Shown here piece by piece: positions 33,801 through 42,776 of a DNA stretch of 64,000 bases (the first letter of the stretch is position 1; every line of letters starts with the position of its first letter). The position numbers and the translations under genes are program-made. A model generated the notes under the pieces. The model had not been told where the DNA came from. It ran no database searches and was given only the letters and a program-made list of their open reading frames with translations. Origin of the DNA: UBA2730 sp022793235 (GTDB taxonomy: Bacteria > Bacillota_I > Bacilli_A > RF39 > UBA660); contig CATJZL010000065.1 in NCBI GenBank assembly GCA_949745755.1, positions 1 to 64,000 on the forward strand, read 5' to 3'.

Positions 33801-35156
33801 ATGGACGACACAATAGTAGCAATTTCAACCGCCTTAGGAGTAGGAGCCATATCAATCGTAAGAATGAGCGGAAATAATTGTATAGAAATAGCAAATAAAG
33901 TGTTTAAAGGAACAGATTTAACAAAAGTAGATTCCCATACTATTCATTATGGAAAAATAGTTGTTGATGAAGAAATAATAGATGAAGTTCTAGTAACAAT
34001 AATGAAAAGTCCTAAAACATACACCACAGAAAACATAGTAGAAATCAATTGTCATGGAGGAATAAGCACTACAAAAAAAATAGTAGAAATACTGTTATTA
34101 AATGGAGCACGATTAGCAGAAAAAGGAGAATTTACTAAAAGGGCCTTTCTAAATGGAAGAATAGACTTAACCCAAAGTGAAGCAGTAATGGACTTAATAG
34201 AAAGTAAAACAAATAAAGAAAGAAATTTAGCAATAAATAACTTACAAGGAAACCTATTAAAAAAAATAGAAAAACTTAGAAATGAAATAAAAGACCTAAT
34301 TTCACATATAGAAGTAAATATTGATTATCCAGAATATTATGATATAGAAATCATGACAGAAGAAAAAACAAAAAAAATAGTAGAAAAACAAATAAAAGAA
34401 CTGAAAGAACTCATAAAAGAATCAGAAGACCACGAAATAATAAAAACAGGTATTAAAACAATTATTATAGGAAGACCAAATGTAGGAAAAAGTAGCATTT
34501 TAAATAGCCTTTTAGAATATGAAAAAGCAATTGTTACAGATATAGAAGGAACAACAAGAGATATAGTAGAAGGAAATATTTCTTTAGAAGGAATAGCACT
34601 TAATATAATAGACACAGCAGGAATTAGGAAAACAGAGGATAAAGTAGAAAAAATAGGAGTAAATAAAAGCCTCTCTCTAATAGAAGAAGCAGATCTAATT
34701 TTAGTAGTTTTAAATGGAAATGAAAAATTAACAAAAGAAGATAAAGAAATAATAGAAAAAACAAAAGAGAAAACGAGCATTATAGTAATAAATAAAAATG
34801 ACTTACCAAAAAATATAGAAACAGAAAAGCTCTCTAATAGAATTACAATAGAAACAAATACAACTACAGCAAATGGAATAAATCCTTTAAAAGAAAAGAT
34901 AAAAGAGTTATTTAATCTTGATAAGATAGAGTCAAAAAAGAATACATATCTAACAAATACAAGACAGATATCTCTTGCTAAAAAAAGCTTAAAATCTTTA
35001 GAGGAAGCAAAAAAATCCTTAGAGAAAGAAGAAGTATTAGATATGGTGGAAATAGATTTAAAAGAGGCATTTGATAATTTAGGAAAAATAATAGGTATAG
35101 ACTATAGTGACGAAATAATAGATAACTTATTTCAAAATTTTTGTGTAGGAAAATAG
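33801..35156 (+). CDS. mnmE: tRNA modification GTPase MnmE
   Basis: The 451-residue GTPase with MnmG adds the 5-(carboxymethyl)aminomethyl group to wobble uridine. It shows the N-terminal folate-binding domain, a helical domain, and a G domain with GRPNVGKSS (G1), DTAG (G3) and NKND (G4). The C-terminal CVGK carries the catalytic Cys. It is followed 8 bases later by mnmG. A TATAAT-like element lies about 50 bases upstream. Confidence 0.97.
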   Translation: MDDTIVAISTALGVGAISIVRMSGNNCIEIANKVFKGTDLTKVDSHTIHYGKIVVDEEIIDEVLVTIMKSPKTYTTENIVEINCHGGISTTKKIVEILLLNGARLAEKGEFTKRAFLNGRIDLTQSEAVMDLIESKTNKERNLAINNLQGNLLKKIEKLRNEIKDLISHIEVNIDYPEYYDIEIMTEEKTKKIVEKQIKELKELIKESEDHEIIKTGIKTIIIGRPNVGKSSILNSLLEYEKAIVTDIEGTTRDIVEGNISLEGIALNIIDTAGIRKTEDKVEKIGVNKSLSLIEEADLILVVLNGNEKLTKEDKEIIEKTKEKTSIIVINKNDLPKNIETEKLSNRITIETNTTTANGINPLKEKIKELFNLDKIESKKNTYLTNTRQISLAKKSLKSLEEAKKSLEKEEVLDMVEIDLKEAFDNLGKIIGIDYSDEIIDNLFQNFCVGK

Positions 35157-35164
35157 GTGAAAAA

Positions 35165-37045
35165 ATGGAATATGAAATAATTGTAATTGGTGGAGGACAT
35201 GCAGGATGTGAAGCATCTCTAGCAGCAGCTAGAAAAAATCATAAAACACTACTTATAACAGGAAATATTAAAAATATAGCAGATATGCCATGTAATCCTT
35301 CAATTGGAGGTCCTGCTAAGGGGATAATCGTAAGAGAAATAGATGCTTTAGGAGGAGAAATGGCTAAAAATGCAGACAAAGCCATACTTCAAATTAAACT
35401 TTTAAATACCAAGAAGGGCCCTGCTGTTCAAGCATTAAGAGCACAAGTAGACAAAGTAGACTACCCAAGAGAAATGCTAAAAACACTTAAAAACACAAAA
35501 AATTTGGATATTTTAGAAGGAATAGTAGAACACCTAATCATAGAAGAAAATAAAATAAAAGGAGTAATACTAGAAAATGGAAAGGAAATAAAAACAGAAG
35601 CTTTAATTTTAACAACAGGAACATATCTAAAAAGTACAATTTTAATAGGAAGCGAAAAGAAAAGCGAAGGCCCTCATGGAGAAAAACCAAGTAAATACTT
35701 AAGTGATGACTTAAGAAAACTAGGGTTTACAATTCTAAGACTAAAAACAGGAACACCTCCAAGATTAGATAAAAATACAATTGACTTCACAGAAACAACA
35801 GAAGAAACAGGAGATAATATTTATCATACCTTCTCTTTTGATAACAAAAAAAATTATGATATAGAAAGCCAAGTAAAATGTCATTTAATCTATACAACAA
35901 AAGAAACACACGAAATAATCAAAAAAAATCTAGAAAAATCAAGCATGTATGGAGGTTATGTAGAAGGAGTTGGTCCAAGATATTGTCCTTCAATAGAAGA
36001 TAAAGTAGTTAGATTTAGTGATAAAGAACGCCATCAATTATTCTTAGAACCAGAAAGTATAGATAGTACAAGTAAAGATTATGGAAATACAATATATATA
36101 CAAGGATTTTCTACAAGTATGCCCTATGATGTACAAGAAAAAATGCTAAAATCATTACCTGGAATGAAAAATGTCAAAATATTAAAATATGCTTATGCTA
36201 TAGAATATGATGCGATAGACCCTAGACAATTGAAACCAAGCCTAGAAACAAAGAAAATAGAAAATTTATTTACAGCAGGGCAAATTAATGGCACCAGCGG
36301 CTATGAAGAAGCAGCAGGACAAGGACTAATAGCAGGAATAAACGCAAGCCTAAAACTAGAAAATAAAGAGCCATTAATATTAAAAAGAAATGAAGCATAC
36401 ATTGGTGTATTAATAGATGATTTGATAACGAAAGGAATAAAAGATCCTTATAGAATGTTAACATCTCGTGCAGAATATAGACTTTTATTAAGAAATGATA
36501 ATGCAGATATAAGATTAACAGAGTATGGATATAAAATAGGATTAATAAAAGAAGACAGGTATGATTTATTTAAAAAGAAACAACAAAAAATAGAAAAATT
36601 ATTCAAATTATTAAAAGAAAATAAAATAACCCCAACCAAAGAGACAAATAAATATTTAAAACAAATAAATACCTCGATTTTGAAAGATAGTATAACACTA
36701 TATGATCTATTAAAAAGACCAGAAGTAAAAATAGAACATTTAACTTATTTTATAGATATTCCATTTAATGAAGAAGAAAAAGAATATGCTGAGATTAATA
36801 TTAGATATGAAGGATATATAAAAAAAGCAAATCATGATGTAGAAAAAATGTTACAACTTGAAAATAAAAAAATTCCAGAAAATATAAATTATCAAAAAAT
36901 CAAAAACTTAGCAAGTGAAGCAAGAGAAAAATTAGAAAAAATAAGACCTACCTCTTTAGGACAAGCCTCACGTATAAGTGGAGTAAATCCTGCAGATATT
37001 GGAGTATTAATGGTATATTTAAAAAGGAATGAAAAAAATGACTAA
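35165..37045 (+). CDS. mnmG: tRNA uridine modification enzyme MnmG (GidA)
   Basis: The FAD-binding partner of MnmE is 626 residues from the ATG at 35165, which follows AGGTGA. The longer frame from 35141 overlaps mnmE and adds residues unlike the family. Motifs: GGGHAGCEAS (FAD), PCNPSIGGPAKG, EASMYGGYVEG-like and GTSGYEEAAGQG. The length is normal. It overlaps rsmG by 8 bases. Confidence 0.97.
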   Translation: MEYEIIVIGGGHAGCEASLAAARKNHKTLLITGNIKNIADMPCNPSIGGPAKGIIVREIDALGGEMAKNADKAILQIKLLNTKKGPAVQALRAQVDKVDYPREMLKTLKNTKNLDILEGIVEHLIIEENKIKGVILENGKEIKTEALILTTGTYLKSTILIGSEKKSEGPHGEKPSKYLSDDLRKLGFTILRLKTGTPPRLDKNTIDFTETTEETGDNIYHTFSFDNKKNYDIESQVKCHLIYTTKETHEIIKKNLEKSSMYGGYVEGVGPRYCPSIEDKVVRFSDKERHQLFLEPESIDSTSKDYGNTIYIQGFSTSMPYDVQEKMLKSLPGMKNVKILKYAYAIEYDAIDPRQLKPSLETKKIENLFTAGQINGTSGYEEAAGQGLIAGINASLKLENKEPLILKRNEAYIGVLIDDLITKGIKDPYRMLTSRAEYRLLLRNDNADIRLTEYGYKIGLIKEDRYDLFKKKQQKIEKLFKLLKENKITPTKETNKYLKQINTSILKDSITLYDLLKRPEVKIEHLTYFIDIPFNEEEKEYAEINIRYEGYIKKANHDVEKMLQLENKKIPENINYQKIKNLASEAREKLEKIRPTSLGQASRISGVNPADIGVLMVYLKRNEKND

Positions 37046-37685
37046 AGAAGAATTTATAAAAGAAATAAAAAAATTAGGTCTATCCCCTACCTCACTCCAG
37101 TTAGAACAACTAGAAAAATATTATAATATGTTAATAAATTGGAATGAAAAAATAAACTTAACAAGAATTACAAAAAAAGAAGATGTATATTTAAAACATT
37201 TTTATGATAGTTTAACTATAATAAAAATAATTGATTTAAAAAAAGAAGAAACACTCCTAGATTTTGGAACAGGAGCTGGATTTCCAGGAATGGTATTAAA
37301 AATAATGTTTCCAAATCTTAAAGTAACTCTTCTTGATTCACTAAATAAAAGAATAATTTTTTTAAATGAGGTAATAAAAGAATTAAACTTGAAAGAGATA
37401 GAAACAGTTCATGAAAGAATAGAAAAATATACAGAAAAAAGATTTGATGTACTAACAACAAGAGCAGTAGCCAATTTATCAAAACTCATAGAATATACAA
37501 AAAACATAATGGATAAAAATACTAAATTCATTCCTCTAAAAGGTCATATAGAAGAAGAATTACAAGATGTTGAAAACAAAAAACTATTACAAAAATATGG
37601 CTTAACAATAAGAGATAAAAAAGATTTTCTTCTCCCAAAAGAAAAAAGCACTAGAACGATATTATTAATTGAAAAAAGGAAATAG
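37038..37685 (+). CDS. rsmG: 16S rRNA (guanine527-N7)-methyltransferase
   Basis: The SAM-dependent GidB family enzyme has LLDFGTGAGFPGMVLKI as motif I and TTRAVANL near residue 150. It methylates G527 of 16S rRNA. The ATG at 37038 has AAAGGA at good spacing, while an upstream ATG at 37029 is too close, so 215 residues is preferred. It ends the mnmE-mnmG-rsmG operon, followed by a weak T-rich hairpin around 37706-37726. Confidence 0.95.
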   Translation: MTKEEFIKEIKKLGLSPTSLQLEQLEKYYNMLINWNEKINLTRITKKEDVYLKHFYDSLTIIKIIDLKKEETLLDFGTGAGFPGMVLKIMFPNLKVTLLDSLNKRIIFLNEVIKELNLKEIETVHERIEKYTEKRFDVLTTRAVANLSKLIEYTKNIMDKNTKFIPLKGHIEEELQDVENKKLLQKYGLTIRDKKDFLLPKEKSTRTILLIEKRK

Positions 37686-37964
37686 AATAAGTAAAAAATT
37701 GAAACAAAGAAAAAGTTTCTTTTTTATTAAAAGAAAAAATACAAAGAGAAAACAAAAAGTAGAAAAAATAAATCTATATTAATTTTTTAACAAATAGACA
37801 GAAACAAAGGAGAAAAGAAACATTTATTTAAAAGAAAGATAAAAAAGGAAGAACAAAAGAACCTCAAAAACTAGGAATCGCCCTTTTGTAAGAACTATAT
37901 TACTATGTTAATATACTGTCTAAGAAAGGAGATGAAACGATAGAAATAGAGAAATAAATATTTA

Positions 37965-37982
37965 TATACAACTAGTTGTATA
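37965..37982. repeat. 18-base perfect palindrome upstream of noc
   Basis: TATACAACTAGTTGTATA is a perfect palindrome in the rsmG-noc spacer, the type of site bound by a dimeric regulator. It occurs within the possible transcript described for 37686-38315. Confidence 0.55.
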
Positions 37983-38231
37983 AGCACTATAATAAATATA
38001 AGTACAGAAAGAAAGATAAAAGAACAAACTAAAAATATAAAGTAATGCTATAAAAATATGGAGCCATTAAAAATCTCCAATAAAAAACAACCTTATAATT
38101 AATAAAAAAACGCACAAAAATACAAATATAAAATATAATAAAATAAATACTAGAAAATAAAAAATTCCATTTCATAAAAAAAGTAACATCTTTAAAATAT
38201 AAAGTTTTGGCTTAGCTTTCTATATATAAAT

Positions 38232-38259
38232 GTACTAATATTAAATTAGTGCTTTTTTT
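38232..38259 (+). terminator. Orphan terminator between rsmG and noc
   Basis: GTACTAAT (38232-38239) pairs with ATTAGTGC (38245-38252), one G-U pair, loop ATTAA, followed by seven T. No gene ends within 500 bases upstream. Confidence 0.75.
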
Positions 38260-38315
38260 GTGAGGAAAGTAAAAATTAAAATAGATTAGCCTTCATTTCT
38301 GTTTCCACATTTTGC

Positions 38316-38344
38316 TTGAAAATAGTTTTTTCATCTGCTATAAT
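38316..38344 (+). promoter_or_regulatory. SigA promoter of noc
   Basis: TTGAAA (38316-38321) and TATAAT (38339-38344) are 17 bases apart. They lie 31 bases before the noc start. Confidence 0.8.
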
Positions 38345-38375
38345 CATAATAGAATAGAAAGCGGGATGAAAAAAT

Positions 38376-39935
38376 ATGAATGAAAATCAAGAAGTAGTGT
38401 TTTTGCATTTAGATGATATTATACCAAATAGATTTCAACCTCGTGAAGTTTTTGACGAAAAAGCCTTAAAAGAATTAGCTATATCAATAAAGGAGCATGG
38501 AGTAATCCAACCAATTATTGTTAGAAAAATAAATGAAAGTAAATATGAAATAATAGCAGGAGAAAGAAGATATAAAGCATCAGCTTTAGCAGGACTTACC
38601 CAAATACCTGCAATTATTAGGAATTTGGACGATAAAGAAGCTGCAAAAGTAGCTCTTTTAGAAAATCTACAAAGAAGAAATCTAAATCCAATAGAAGAAG
38701 CAAGAACTTATCAAAAAATAATAGAACTAGATCAAATGACACAAGAAGAATTAGCAAAAACAATGGGAAAAAGTCAGTCAGCAGTTGCGAATAAACTAAG
38801 ATTACTCTCTTTAACGGAAGAAGTTCAAAAATCACTATTAAAGGAAGAAATATCAGAAAGACATGCCAGAACCTTACTAAATTTACAAGATGCAGAAGAG
38901 CAAGTTGAAATGCTAAAAAAAGTAATAAAACAAAAAATGACAGTAAGACAATTAGAAAGTGAAATCAAGGAAAAAACAATAGTACAAGATAAAAAAGATG
39001 AAATAAAAGATGAACAAGATTTAGCATCAATGATAAATCCAACACCTGTTCCTCTACCAAAAGAAAATAATAAAATAAATAACTCTTTTGAAACAAAGAA
39101 ATCTCCTAATTTGATGGAAAACTTTATGAATAAGGAAAATGATATTCCACCCCTACCCTCTCTTCCTAAATTATCAGAAGATATTATAAATTATGGAGAA
39201 ATAAACAATGAAGAGGATGAGGAAGTAGAAGAAAATTCTTTAGATTTAAATGGAAATAATAATACATTGTTGACAAATCCAGTAAATTTAATAGATTTAA
39301 AAAACAATACTAAAGATATAGCAAATATCAATGATACAATAGAACCTATAAAAAAAGAAAACTCAGACCTAGACTCCTTATTAAATGTAAAACCAAATTT
39401 AATGTCCCTACAAACAGAAGAAAAAGAAGATAAAAAATTAAGCCCAGCAGAAGAAGCATTAAAAGAAAGTGAAGAAAAAAATTATGAAAACAAAGAAGAC
39501 TATTTCAAGGCACCAAATTTAATGTCTATTGACTTACCAACTACAGGAATAACTCAAAAAGACAAATTAACAGATATGTTTTCAAATCCTACAACATCAA
39601 GCAATAGTCTAATAGATTTTGTAAAAAAACCAGCTACAAATCAAGAAAAGAAAGATTCATTAACAAATATGAATCAAACATTATTCCACAAAAAGAATGA
39701 TGAGGAAGACTCAAATGTTCCTTCAAAAAAATCTTTAGGAAGCTTCCTTATGAATGAAAATTTAAAAAATAATGCAAAGAACAAAGAGGAATATAATATT
39801 CAACAAATGGTTAATGAGATACGAAAAACATTAAAAGAATTAGAATCACATGGCGCTAAAATTGACACAGATGAAATGAATTTTGAAAACCAATATCAAA
39901 TATTAATAAAAATAGATAAAGACAACAACTATTAG
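38376..39935 (+). CDS. noc: Noc-type nucleoid occlusion protein with long C-terminal extension
   Basis: The 519-residue ParB-fold protein has an N-terminal CTP-binding domain with GERRY at 62-66 and a HTH at about 121-146. Its recognition helix, GKSQSAVANK, resembles Noc (Gln and Lys) rather than ParB (Arg and Thr, GKSRSYITNT in the parB product here). It is much longer than B. subtilis Noc (283). Residues about 205-460 are an acidic, Asn/Lys/Ser-rich, probably disordered linker with repeated PNLM motifs. The last 50 residues form a putative dimerisation domain. I see no clear N-terminal membrane-binding helix like that of Bacillus Noc. Matching palindromes lie at 19151, 21326 and 53230. Order noc-parA-parB is conserved. 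Confidence 0.82.
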   Translation: MNENQEVVFLHLDDIIPNRFQPREVFDEKALKELAISIKEHGVIQPIIVRKINESKYEIIAGERRYKASALAGLTQIPAIIRNLDDKEAAKVALLENLQRRNLNPIEEARTYQKIIELDQMTQEELAKTMGKSQSAVANKLRLLSLTEEVQKSLLKEEISERHARTLLNLQDAEEQVEMLKKVIKQKMTVRQLESEIKEKTIVQDKKDEIKDEQDLASMINPTPVPLPKENNKINNSFETKKSPNLMENFMNKENDIPPLPSLPKLSEDIINYGEINNEEDEEVEENSLDLNGNNNTLLTNPVNLIDLKNNTKDIANINDTIEPIKKENSDLDSLLNVKPNLMSLQTEEKEDKKLSPAEEALKESEEKNYENKEDYFKAPNLMSIDLPTTGITQKDKLTDMFSNPTTSSNSLIDFVKKPATNQEKKDSLTNMNQTLFHKKNDEEDSNVPSKKSLGSFLMNENLKNNAKNKEEYNIQQMVNEIRKTLKELESHGAKIDTDEMNFENQYQILIKIDKDNNY

Positions 39936-40011
39936 GCATAATAAAACTTATGCCTTTTATGATAGAATTTAAATAAAAATAAGATTAAGTGACAAAAAGG
40001 GACAATTTTGT

Positions 40012-40039
40012 TTTCAAAAAAACAAATATTTGATACAAT
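40012..40039 (+). promoter_or_regulatory. Probable promoter of parA-parB
   Basis: TTTTCA (40012-40017) and extended -10 TTGATACAAT (ending 40039), with a 16-base spacer, lie 35 bases before the parA start. Confidence 0.5.
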
Positions 40040-40074
40040 ATATCTGGTTAGAACAAAAAGAAAAAGGTGATAAG

Positions 40075-40863
40075 ATGGGAAAAACTATAGCATTAGTCAA
40101 TCAAAAAGGTGGAGTAGGAAAAACTACAACCAGCATCAATCTATCTGCATCCCTTGCAGTATTAGGTAAAAAAGTATTATTAATAGATTTAGACCCTCAA
40201 GGAAATACAACAACAGGAGTAGGAATAAATAAAGCTGACATAGAAAGAAGTATATATGATGTTTTAACAGGAACATGTAAAATGGAAGAGGCAGTTATAC
40301 AAACAAAATTTAAGAAATTATCTATTATGCCTGCAACAATCAATCTAGCAGGTCTTGATATAGAATTATTAGAAAAAAGTCAACATGAGCCAGGATATCA
40401 AAAACAAAATCAGTTAAAAATAACCCTAGATACAATAAGAGAAGACTATGACTATATAATAATTGATTGCCCACCCTCTCTTGGATTGATTACAACAAAT
40501 GCCCTAACAGCATCAGACTCAGTAATCATTCCAGTTCAATGTGAATTTTTTGCTTTAGAAGGAATTATGCAATTATTAAATACAATTATGCTTGCTCAAA
40601 AATCCCTAAATCCAACATTACAAATAGAGGGAGTTTTGCTAACAATGTTAGACTCTAGAACCAACTTAGGTTTTGAAGTAGTAGACGATATTAGAAAATT
40701 TTTTAAAGAGAAAGTATACAATACAATTATTCCTAGATTAATAAGATTAACAGAAGCACCATCACATGGTGAGCCAATAATAGCCTATGATCCAAAAAGT
40801 AGAGGTTCAGAAGCTTATTTAAATCTTGCAAAGGAAGTGATTGAAAGAAATGGAAAACAGTAA
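40075..40863 (+). CDS. parA: Chromosome partitioning ATPase ParA (Soj)
   Basis: The 262-residue deviant Walker A ATPase has KGGVGKTTT near residues 10-18 and IDCPPSLGLIT as the switch/Walker B segment. The ATG at 40075 follows AAAGGTGAT. The open frame from 40030 overlaps the promoter and is not used. With ParB and parS it separates replicated origins and, in Bacillus, controls DnaA activity and sporulation onset. The parB frame overlaps its end by 14 bases. Confidence 0.96.
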   Translation: MGKTIALVNQKGGVGKTTTSINLSASLAVLGKKVLLIDLDPQGNTTTGVGINKADIERSIYDVLTGTCKMEEAVIQTKFKKLSIMPATINLAGLDIELLEKSQHEPGYQKQNQLKITLDTIREDYDYIIIDCPPSLGLITTNALTASDSVIIPVQCEFFALEGIMQLLNTIMLAQKSLNPTLQIEGVLLTMLDSRTNLGFEVVDDIRKFFKEKVYNTIIPRLIRLTEAPSHGEPIIAYDPKSRGSEAYLNLAKEVIERNGKQ

Positions 40864-41740
40864 TATAAAAAGAAAAGCATTAGGAAAAGGACTAGAAGAA
40901 CTATTTAATAGTGAACCAATCGATTATACAAAAGTAGAAGAAAAAATAATTGAAGAAACACCAAAAGAAGAAATCAAGAATATTCCATTAAAAGATTTAA
41001 GAAGCAATCCATATCAACCGAGAAAAGTATTTGACGAACAAAAATTAGAAGAATTAGCAGCATCAATAAAAGAACATGGAGTATTTCAACCAATCATTGC
41101 AAAAAAAAGTATTAAAGGCTATGACATAATAGCAGGAGAACGAAGAGTAAAAGCTTCTCTTTTAGCAGGATTGGAAGAAATTCCAACAATTATAAAAGAC
41201 TTTACAGATACAGAAATGATGGAAATAGCTCTTTTAGAAAATCTACAAAGAGAAGATTTAACAGCAATAGAAGAAGCAAATGCTTATAAAAACTTATTAG
41301 AAAATTTAAAAATAACACAAGAAGAATTAGCAACTAGATTAGGAAAAAGCAGATCCTATATAACAAATACAATAGGACTTTTAAATCTTCCAATTGAAAC
41401 TCAAAATCTTATAAATGAAAAAAAAATATCTATGGGACATGCAAAAGTATTAAGTAAATTAGATAATGCTTATCAAATAAAAGAATTAACTGATAAAATA
41501 ATAACAGAAGGATTAAGCGTTAGAGCATTAGAAGATATAACAGGAGAAAATACAGAATATGAAAGAAGAAATAAAGTTCACAAAAAAGAAAAAACAGAGA
41601 ATCCTTATAAATATATAGAAGAAGTATTAAATGATCATTTAGGTACAAAAGTAAAAATTAAAACAAATAAAATAGAAATCACTTTTACAAATACAAATGA
41701 CTTAAATAGATTATTAGAAATAATGCACCTAGATAATTAA
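40850..41740 (+). CDS. parB: Chromosome partitioning protein ParB (Spo0J)
   Basis: The roughly 296-residue CTPase clamp has an N-terminal KALGKGLEELF peptide that stimulates ParA. The GERR CTP pocket lies in IAGERRVKAS, the HTH includes GKSRSYITNT, and a C-terminal dimerisation domain ends the protein. The N-terminal ParA-binding peptide is absent from the Noc paralogue. The start at ATG 40850 is chosen; a TTG three codons earlier (40841) has the better-placed AAAGGAAGTGAT and may be used. parS targets are at 21467 and 21663. Confidence 0.95.
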   Translation: MENSNIKRKALGKGLEELFNSEPIDYTKVEEKIIEETPKEEIKNIPLKDLRSNPYQPRKVFDEQKLEELAASIKEHGVFQPIIAKKSIKGYDIIAGERRVKASLLAGLEEIPTIIKDFTDTEMMEIALLENLQREDLTAIEEANAYKNLLENLKITQEELATRLGKSRSYITNTIGLLNLPIETQNLINEKKISMGHAKVLSKLDNAYQIKELTDKIITEGLSVRALEDITGENTEYERRNKVHKKEKTENPYKYIEEVLNDHLGTKVKIKTNKIEITFTNTNDLNRLLEIMHLDN

Positions 41741-41755
41741 AATAAAGGAGGACGT

Positions 41756-42586
41756 ATGATAACTTTATTTGACACATATGAACTAAATCTAAAATTTTTT
41801 ACCTTACCTATAATATATATAGCCATTGGGATGGTGTCATACACAATTTTAAAAAGAATAATAAACAATGTATTTAAAAAAAGGCAATCTAAAATATTAA
41901 TAAAAAGACATTATCAAAAAAGAGCAGACACAATTAGAATAATGATTTTAAATATTTTAAAATATTCAATCATTATATTTGTAATATTAGGAGAATTAAC
42001 AGTATTTGGAATTAACATTAGATCTATCGTAGCAGGACTTGGAATTACAGCAGCAGTACTTGGACTTGCTTTTCAAGACATTGCAAAAGACTTATTAGCA
42101 GGTATATTCATAATTGCAGAAGATCAATACGAAATAGGAGATACAATAGAAATTAATGGTTTTATGGGAGAAGTAATTTTTATAGGACTAAAAACAACAA
42201 GACTAAGAGATTATAAAGGAAGAACTAAAATTATTGCGAATCACAATATAACAGAAGTAATAAATTATAATTTGGCAAATAATTTAGCAGTAGTAGATAT
42301 TGGAATTGATTATGGAGAGGATTTAGAAAAAGTAGAACAAGTATTAAATGAATTAGCAAAATCTTTAACAAAAACACTTCCAAAAATAAAAGGAGAAGTA
42401 AAGGTATTAGGAATAGACTCTTTAGATGCATCTTCTGTAGTATACAGAATTACAGCACCAGTATCTTCACTAGAACAATATGCTGCTCAAAGAATTATGC
42501 GAAAAGAAATAAAGGAAGCTTTAGATAAAGAAAATATTAAAATACCATTCCCACAAATCGAGGTGCATAATAGCAATGAATCATGA
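41756..42586 (+). CDS. mscS: Small-conductance mechanosensitive channel (MscS family)
   Basis: The 276-residue protein has three membrane segments within the first 120 residues. The pore helix TM3 is Gly/Ala-rich (SIVAGLGITAAVLGLAFQD), followed by LLAGIFIIAEDQYEIGDTIEI, the MscS beta-domain signature, and a cytosolic vestibule domain. It opens on membrane tension to release solutes during osmotic downshock. It follows parB by 15 bases with a GGAGG site and overlaps the DUF951 gene by 11 bases, so all are likely one transcript. Confidence 0.92.
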   Translation: MITLFDTYELNLKFFTLPIIYIAIGMVSYTILKRIINNVFKKRQSKILIKRHYQKRADTIRIMILNILKYSIIIFVILGELTVFGINIRSIVAGLGITAAVLGLAFQDIAKDLLAGIFIIAEDQYEIGDTIEINGFMGEVIFIGLKTTRLRDYKGRTKIIANHNITEVINYNLANNLAVVDIGIDYGEDLEKVEQVLNELAKSLTKTLPKIKGEVKVLGIDSLDASSVVYRITAPVSSLEQYAAQRIMRKEIKEALDKENIKIPFPQIEVHNSNES

Positions 42587-42776
42587 ATATAGTGTTGGTA
42601 CAAGATGCCAAATGAAAAAGAAACATCCATGTGGAGGAGATATTTGGGAAGTACTAAGGGTTGGAGCAGATATAAAAATAAAATGCCAAACCTGTGGTCG
42701 TACTTTTTTTATTCCCCGCATAGATTTTAATAAAAAAATAAAGAAAACAATTAAAGAAGAAGGTAAAGAAATATGA
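42576..42776 (+). CDS. DUF951 family zinc-ribbon-like protein
   Basis: The 66-residue protein belongs to the DUF951/YyzM family, recognisable from VGTRCQMKKKHPCGG, WEVLRVGADIKIKC and QTCGR with three or four metal-binding Cys. These are often described as rubredoxin-like or OB-fold small proteins. The Bacillus homologue yyzM lies near parB and ychF, as here. It overlaps mscS and the AbgT gene (4 bases). Biochemical function unknown. Confidence 0.88.
   Translation: MNHEYSVGTRCQMKKKHPCGGDIWEVLRVGADIKIKCQTCGRTFFIPRIDFNKKIKKTIKEEGKEI

Larger units (their letters stand above)
37686..38315 (+). ncRNA. Gene-free region with a candidate small RNA unit
   Basis: No convincing protein gene in about 630 bases. 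Visible are a weak rsmG terminator (37706-37726) and a possible promoter, TTGTAA (about 37886) with TAATAT 17 bases later. A perfect 18-base palindrome lies at 37965-37982, a TGGAG...CTCCA hairpin near 38059-38080, and a good terminator at 38232-38259 with no gene in front of it. Together they suggest a transcript of about 340 bases. The promoter is weak, and no known RNA family is recognised. Confidence 0.35.

Noticed and set aside
37927..37945. Small gene after AAGGAG in the rsmG-noc spacer
   Set aside because: The ATG touching the ribosome site is followed by a stop after three codons.
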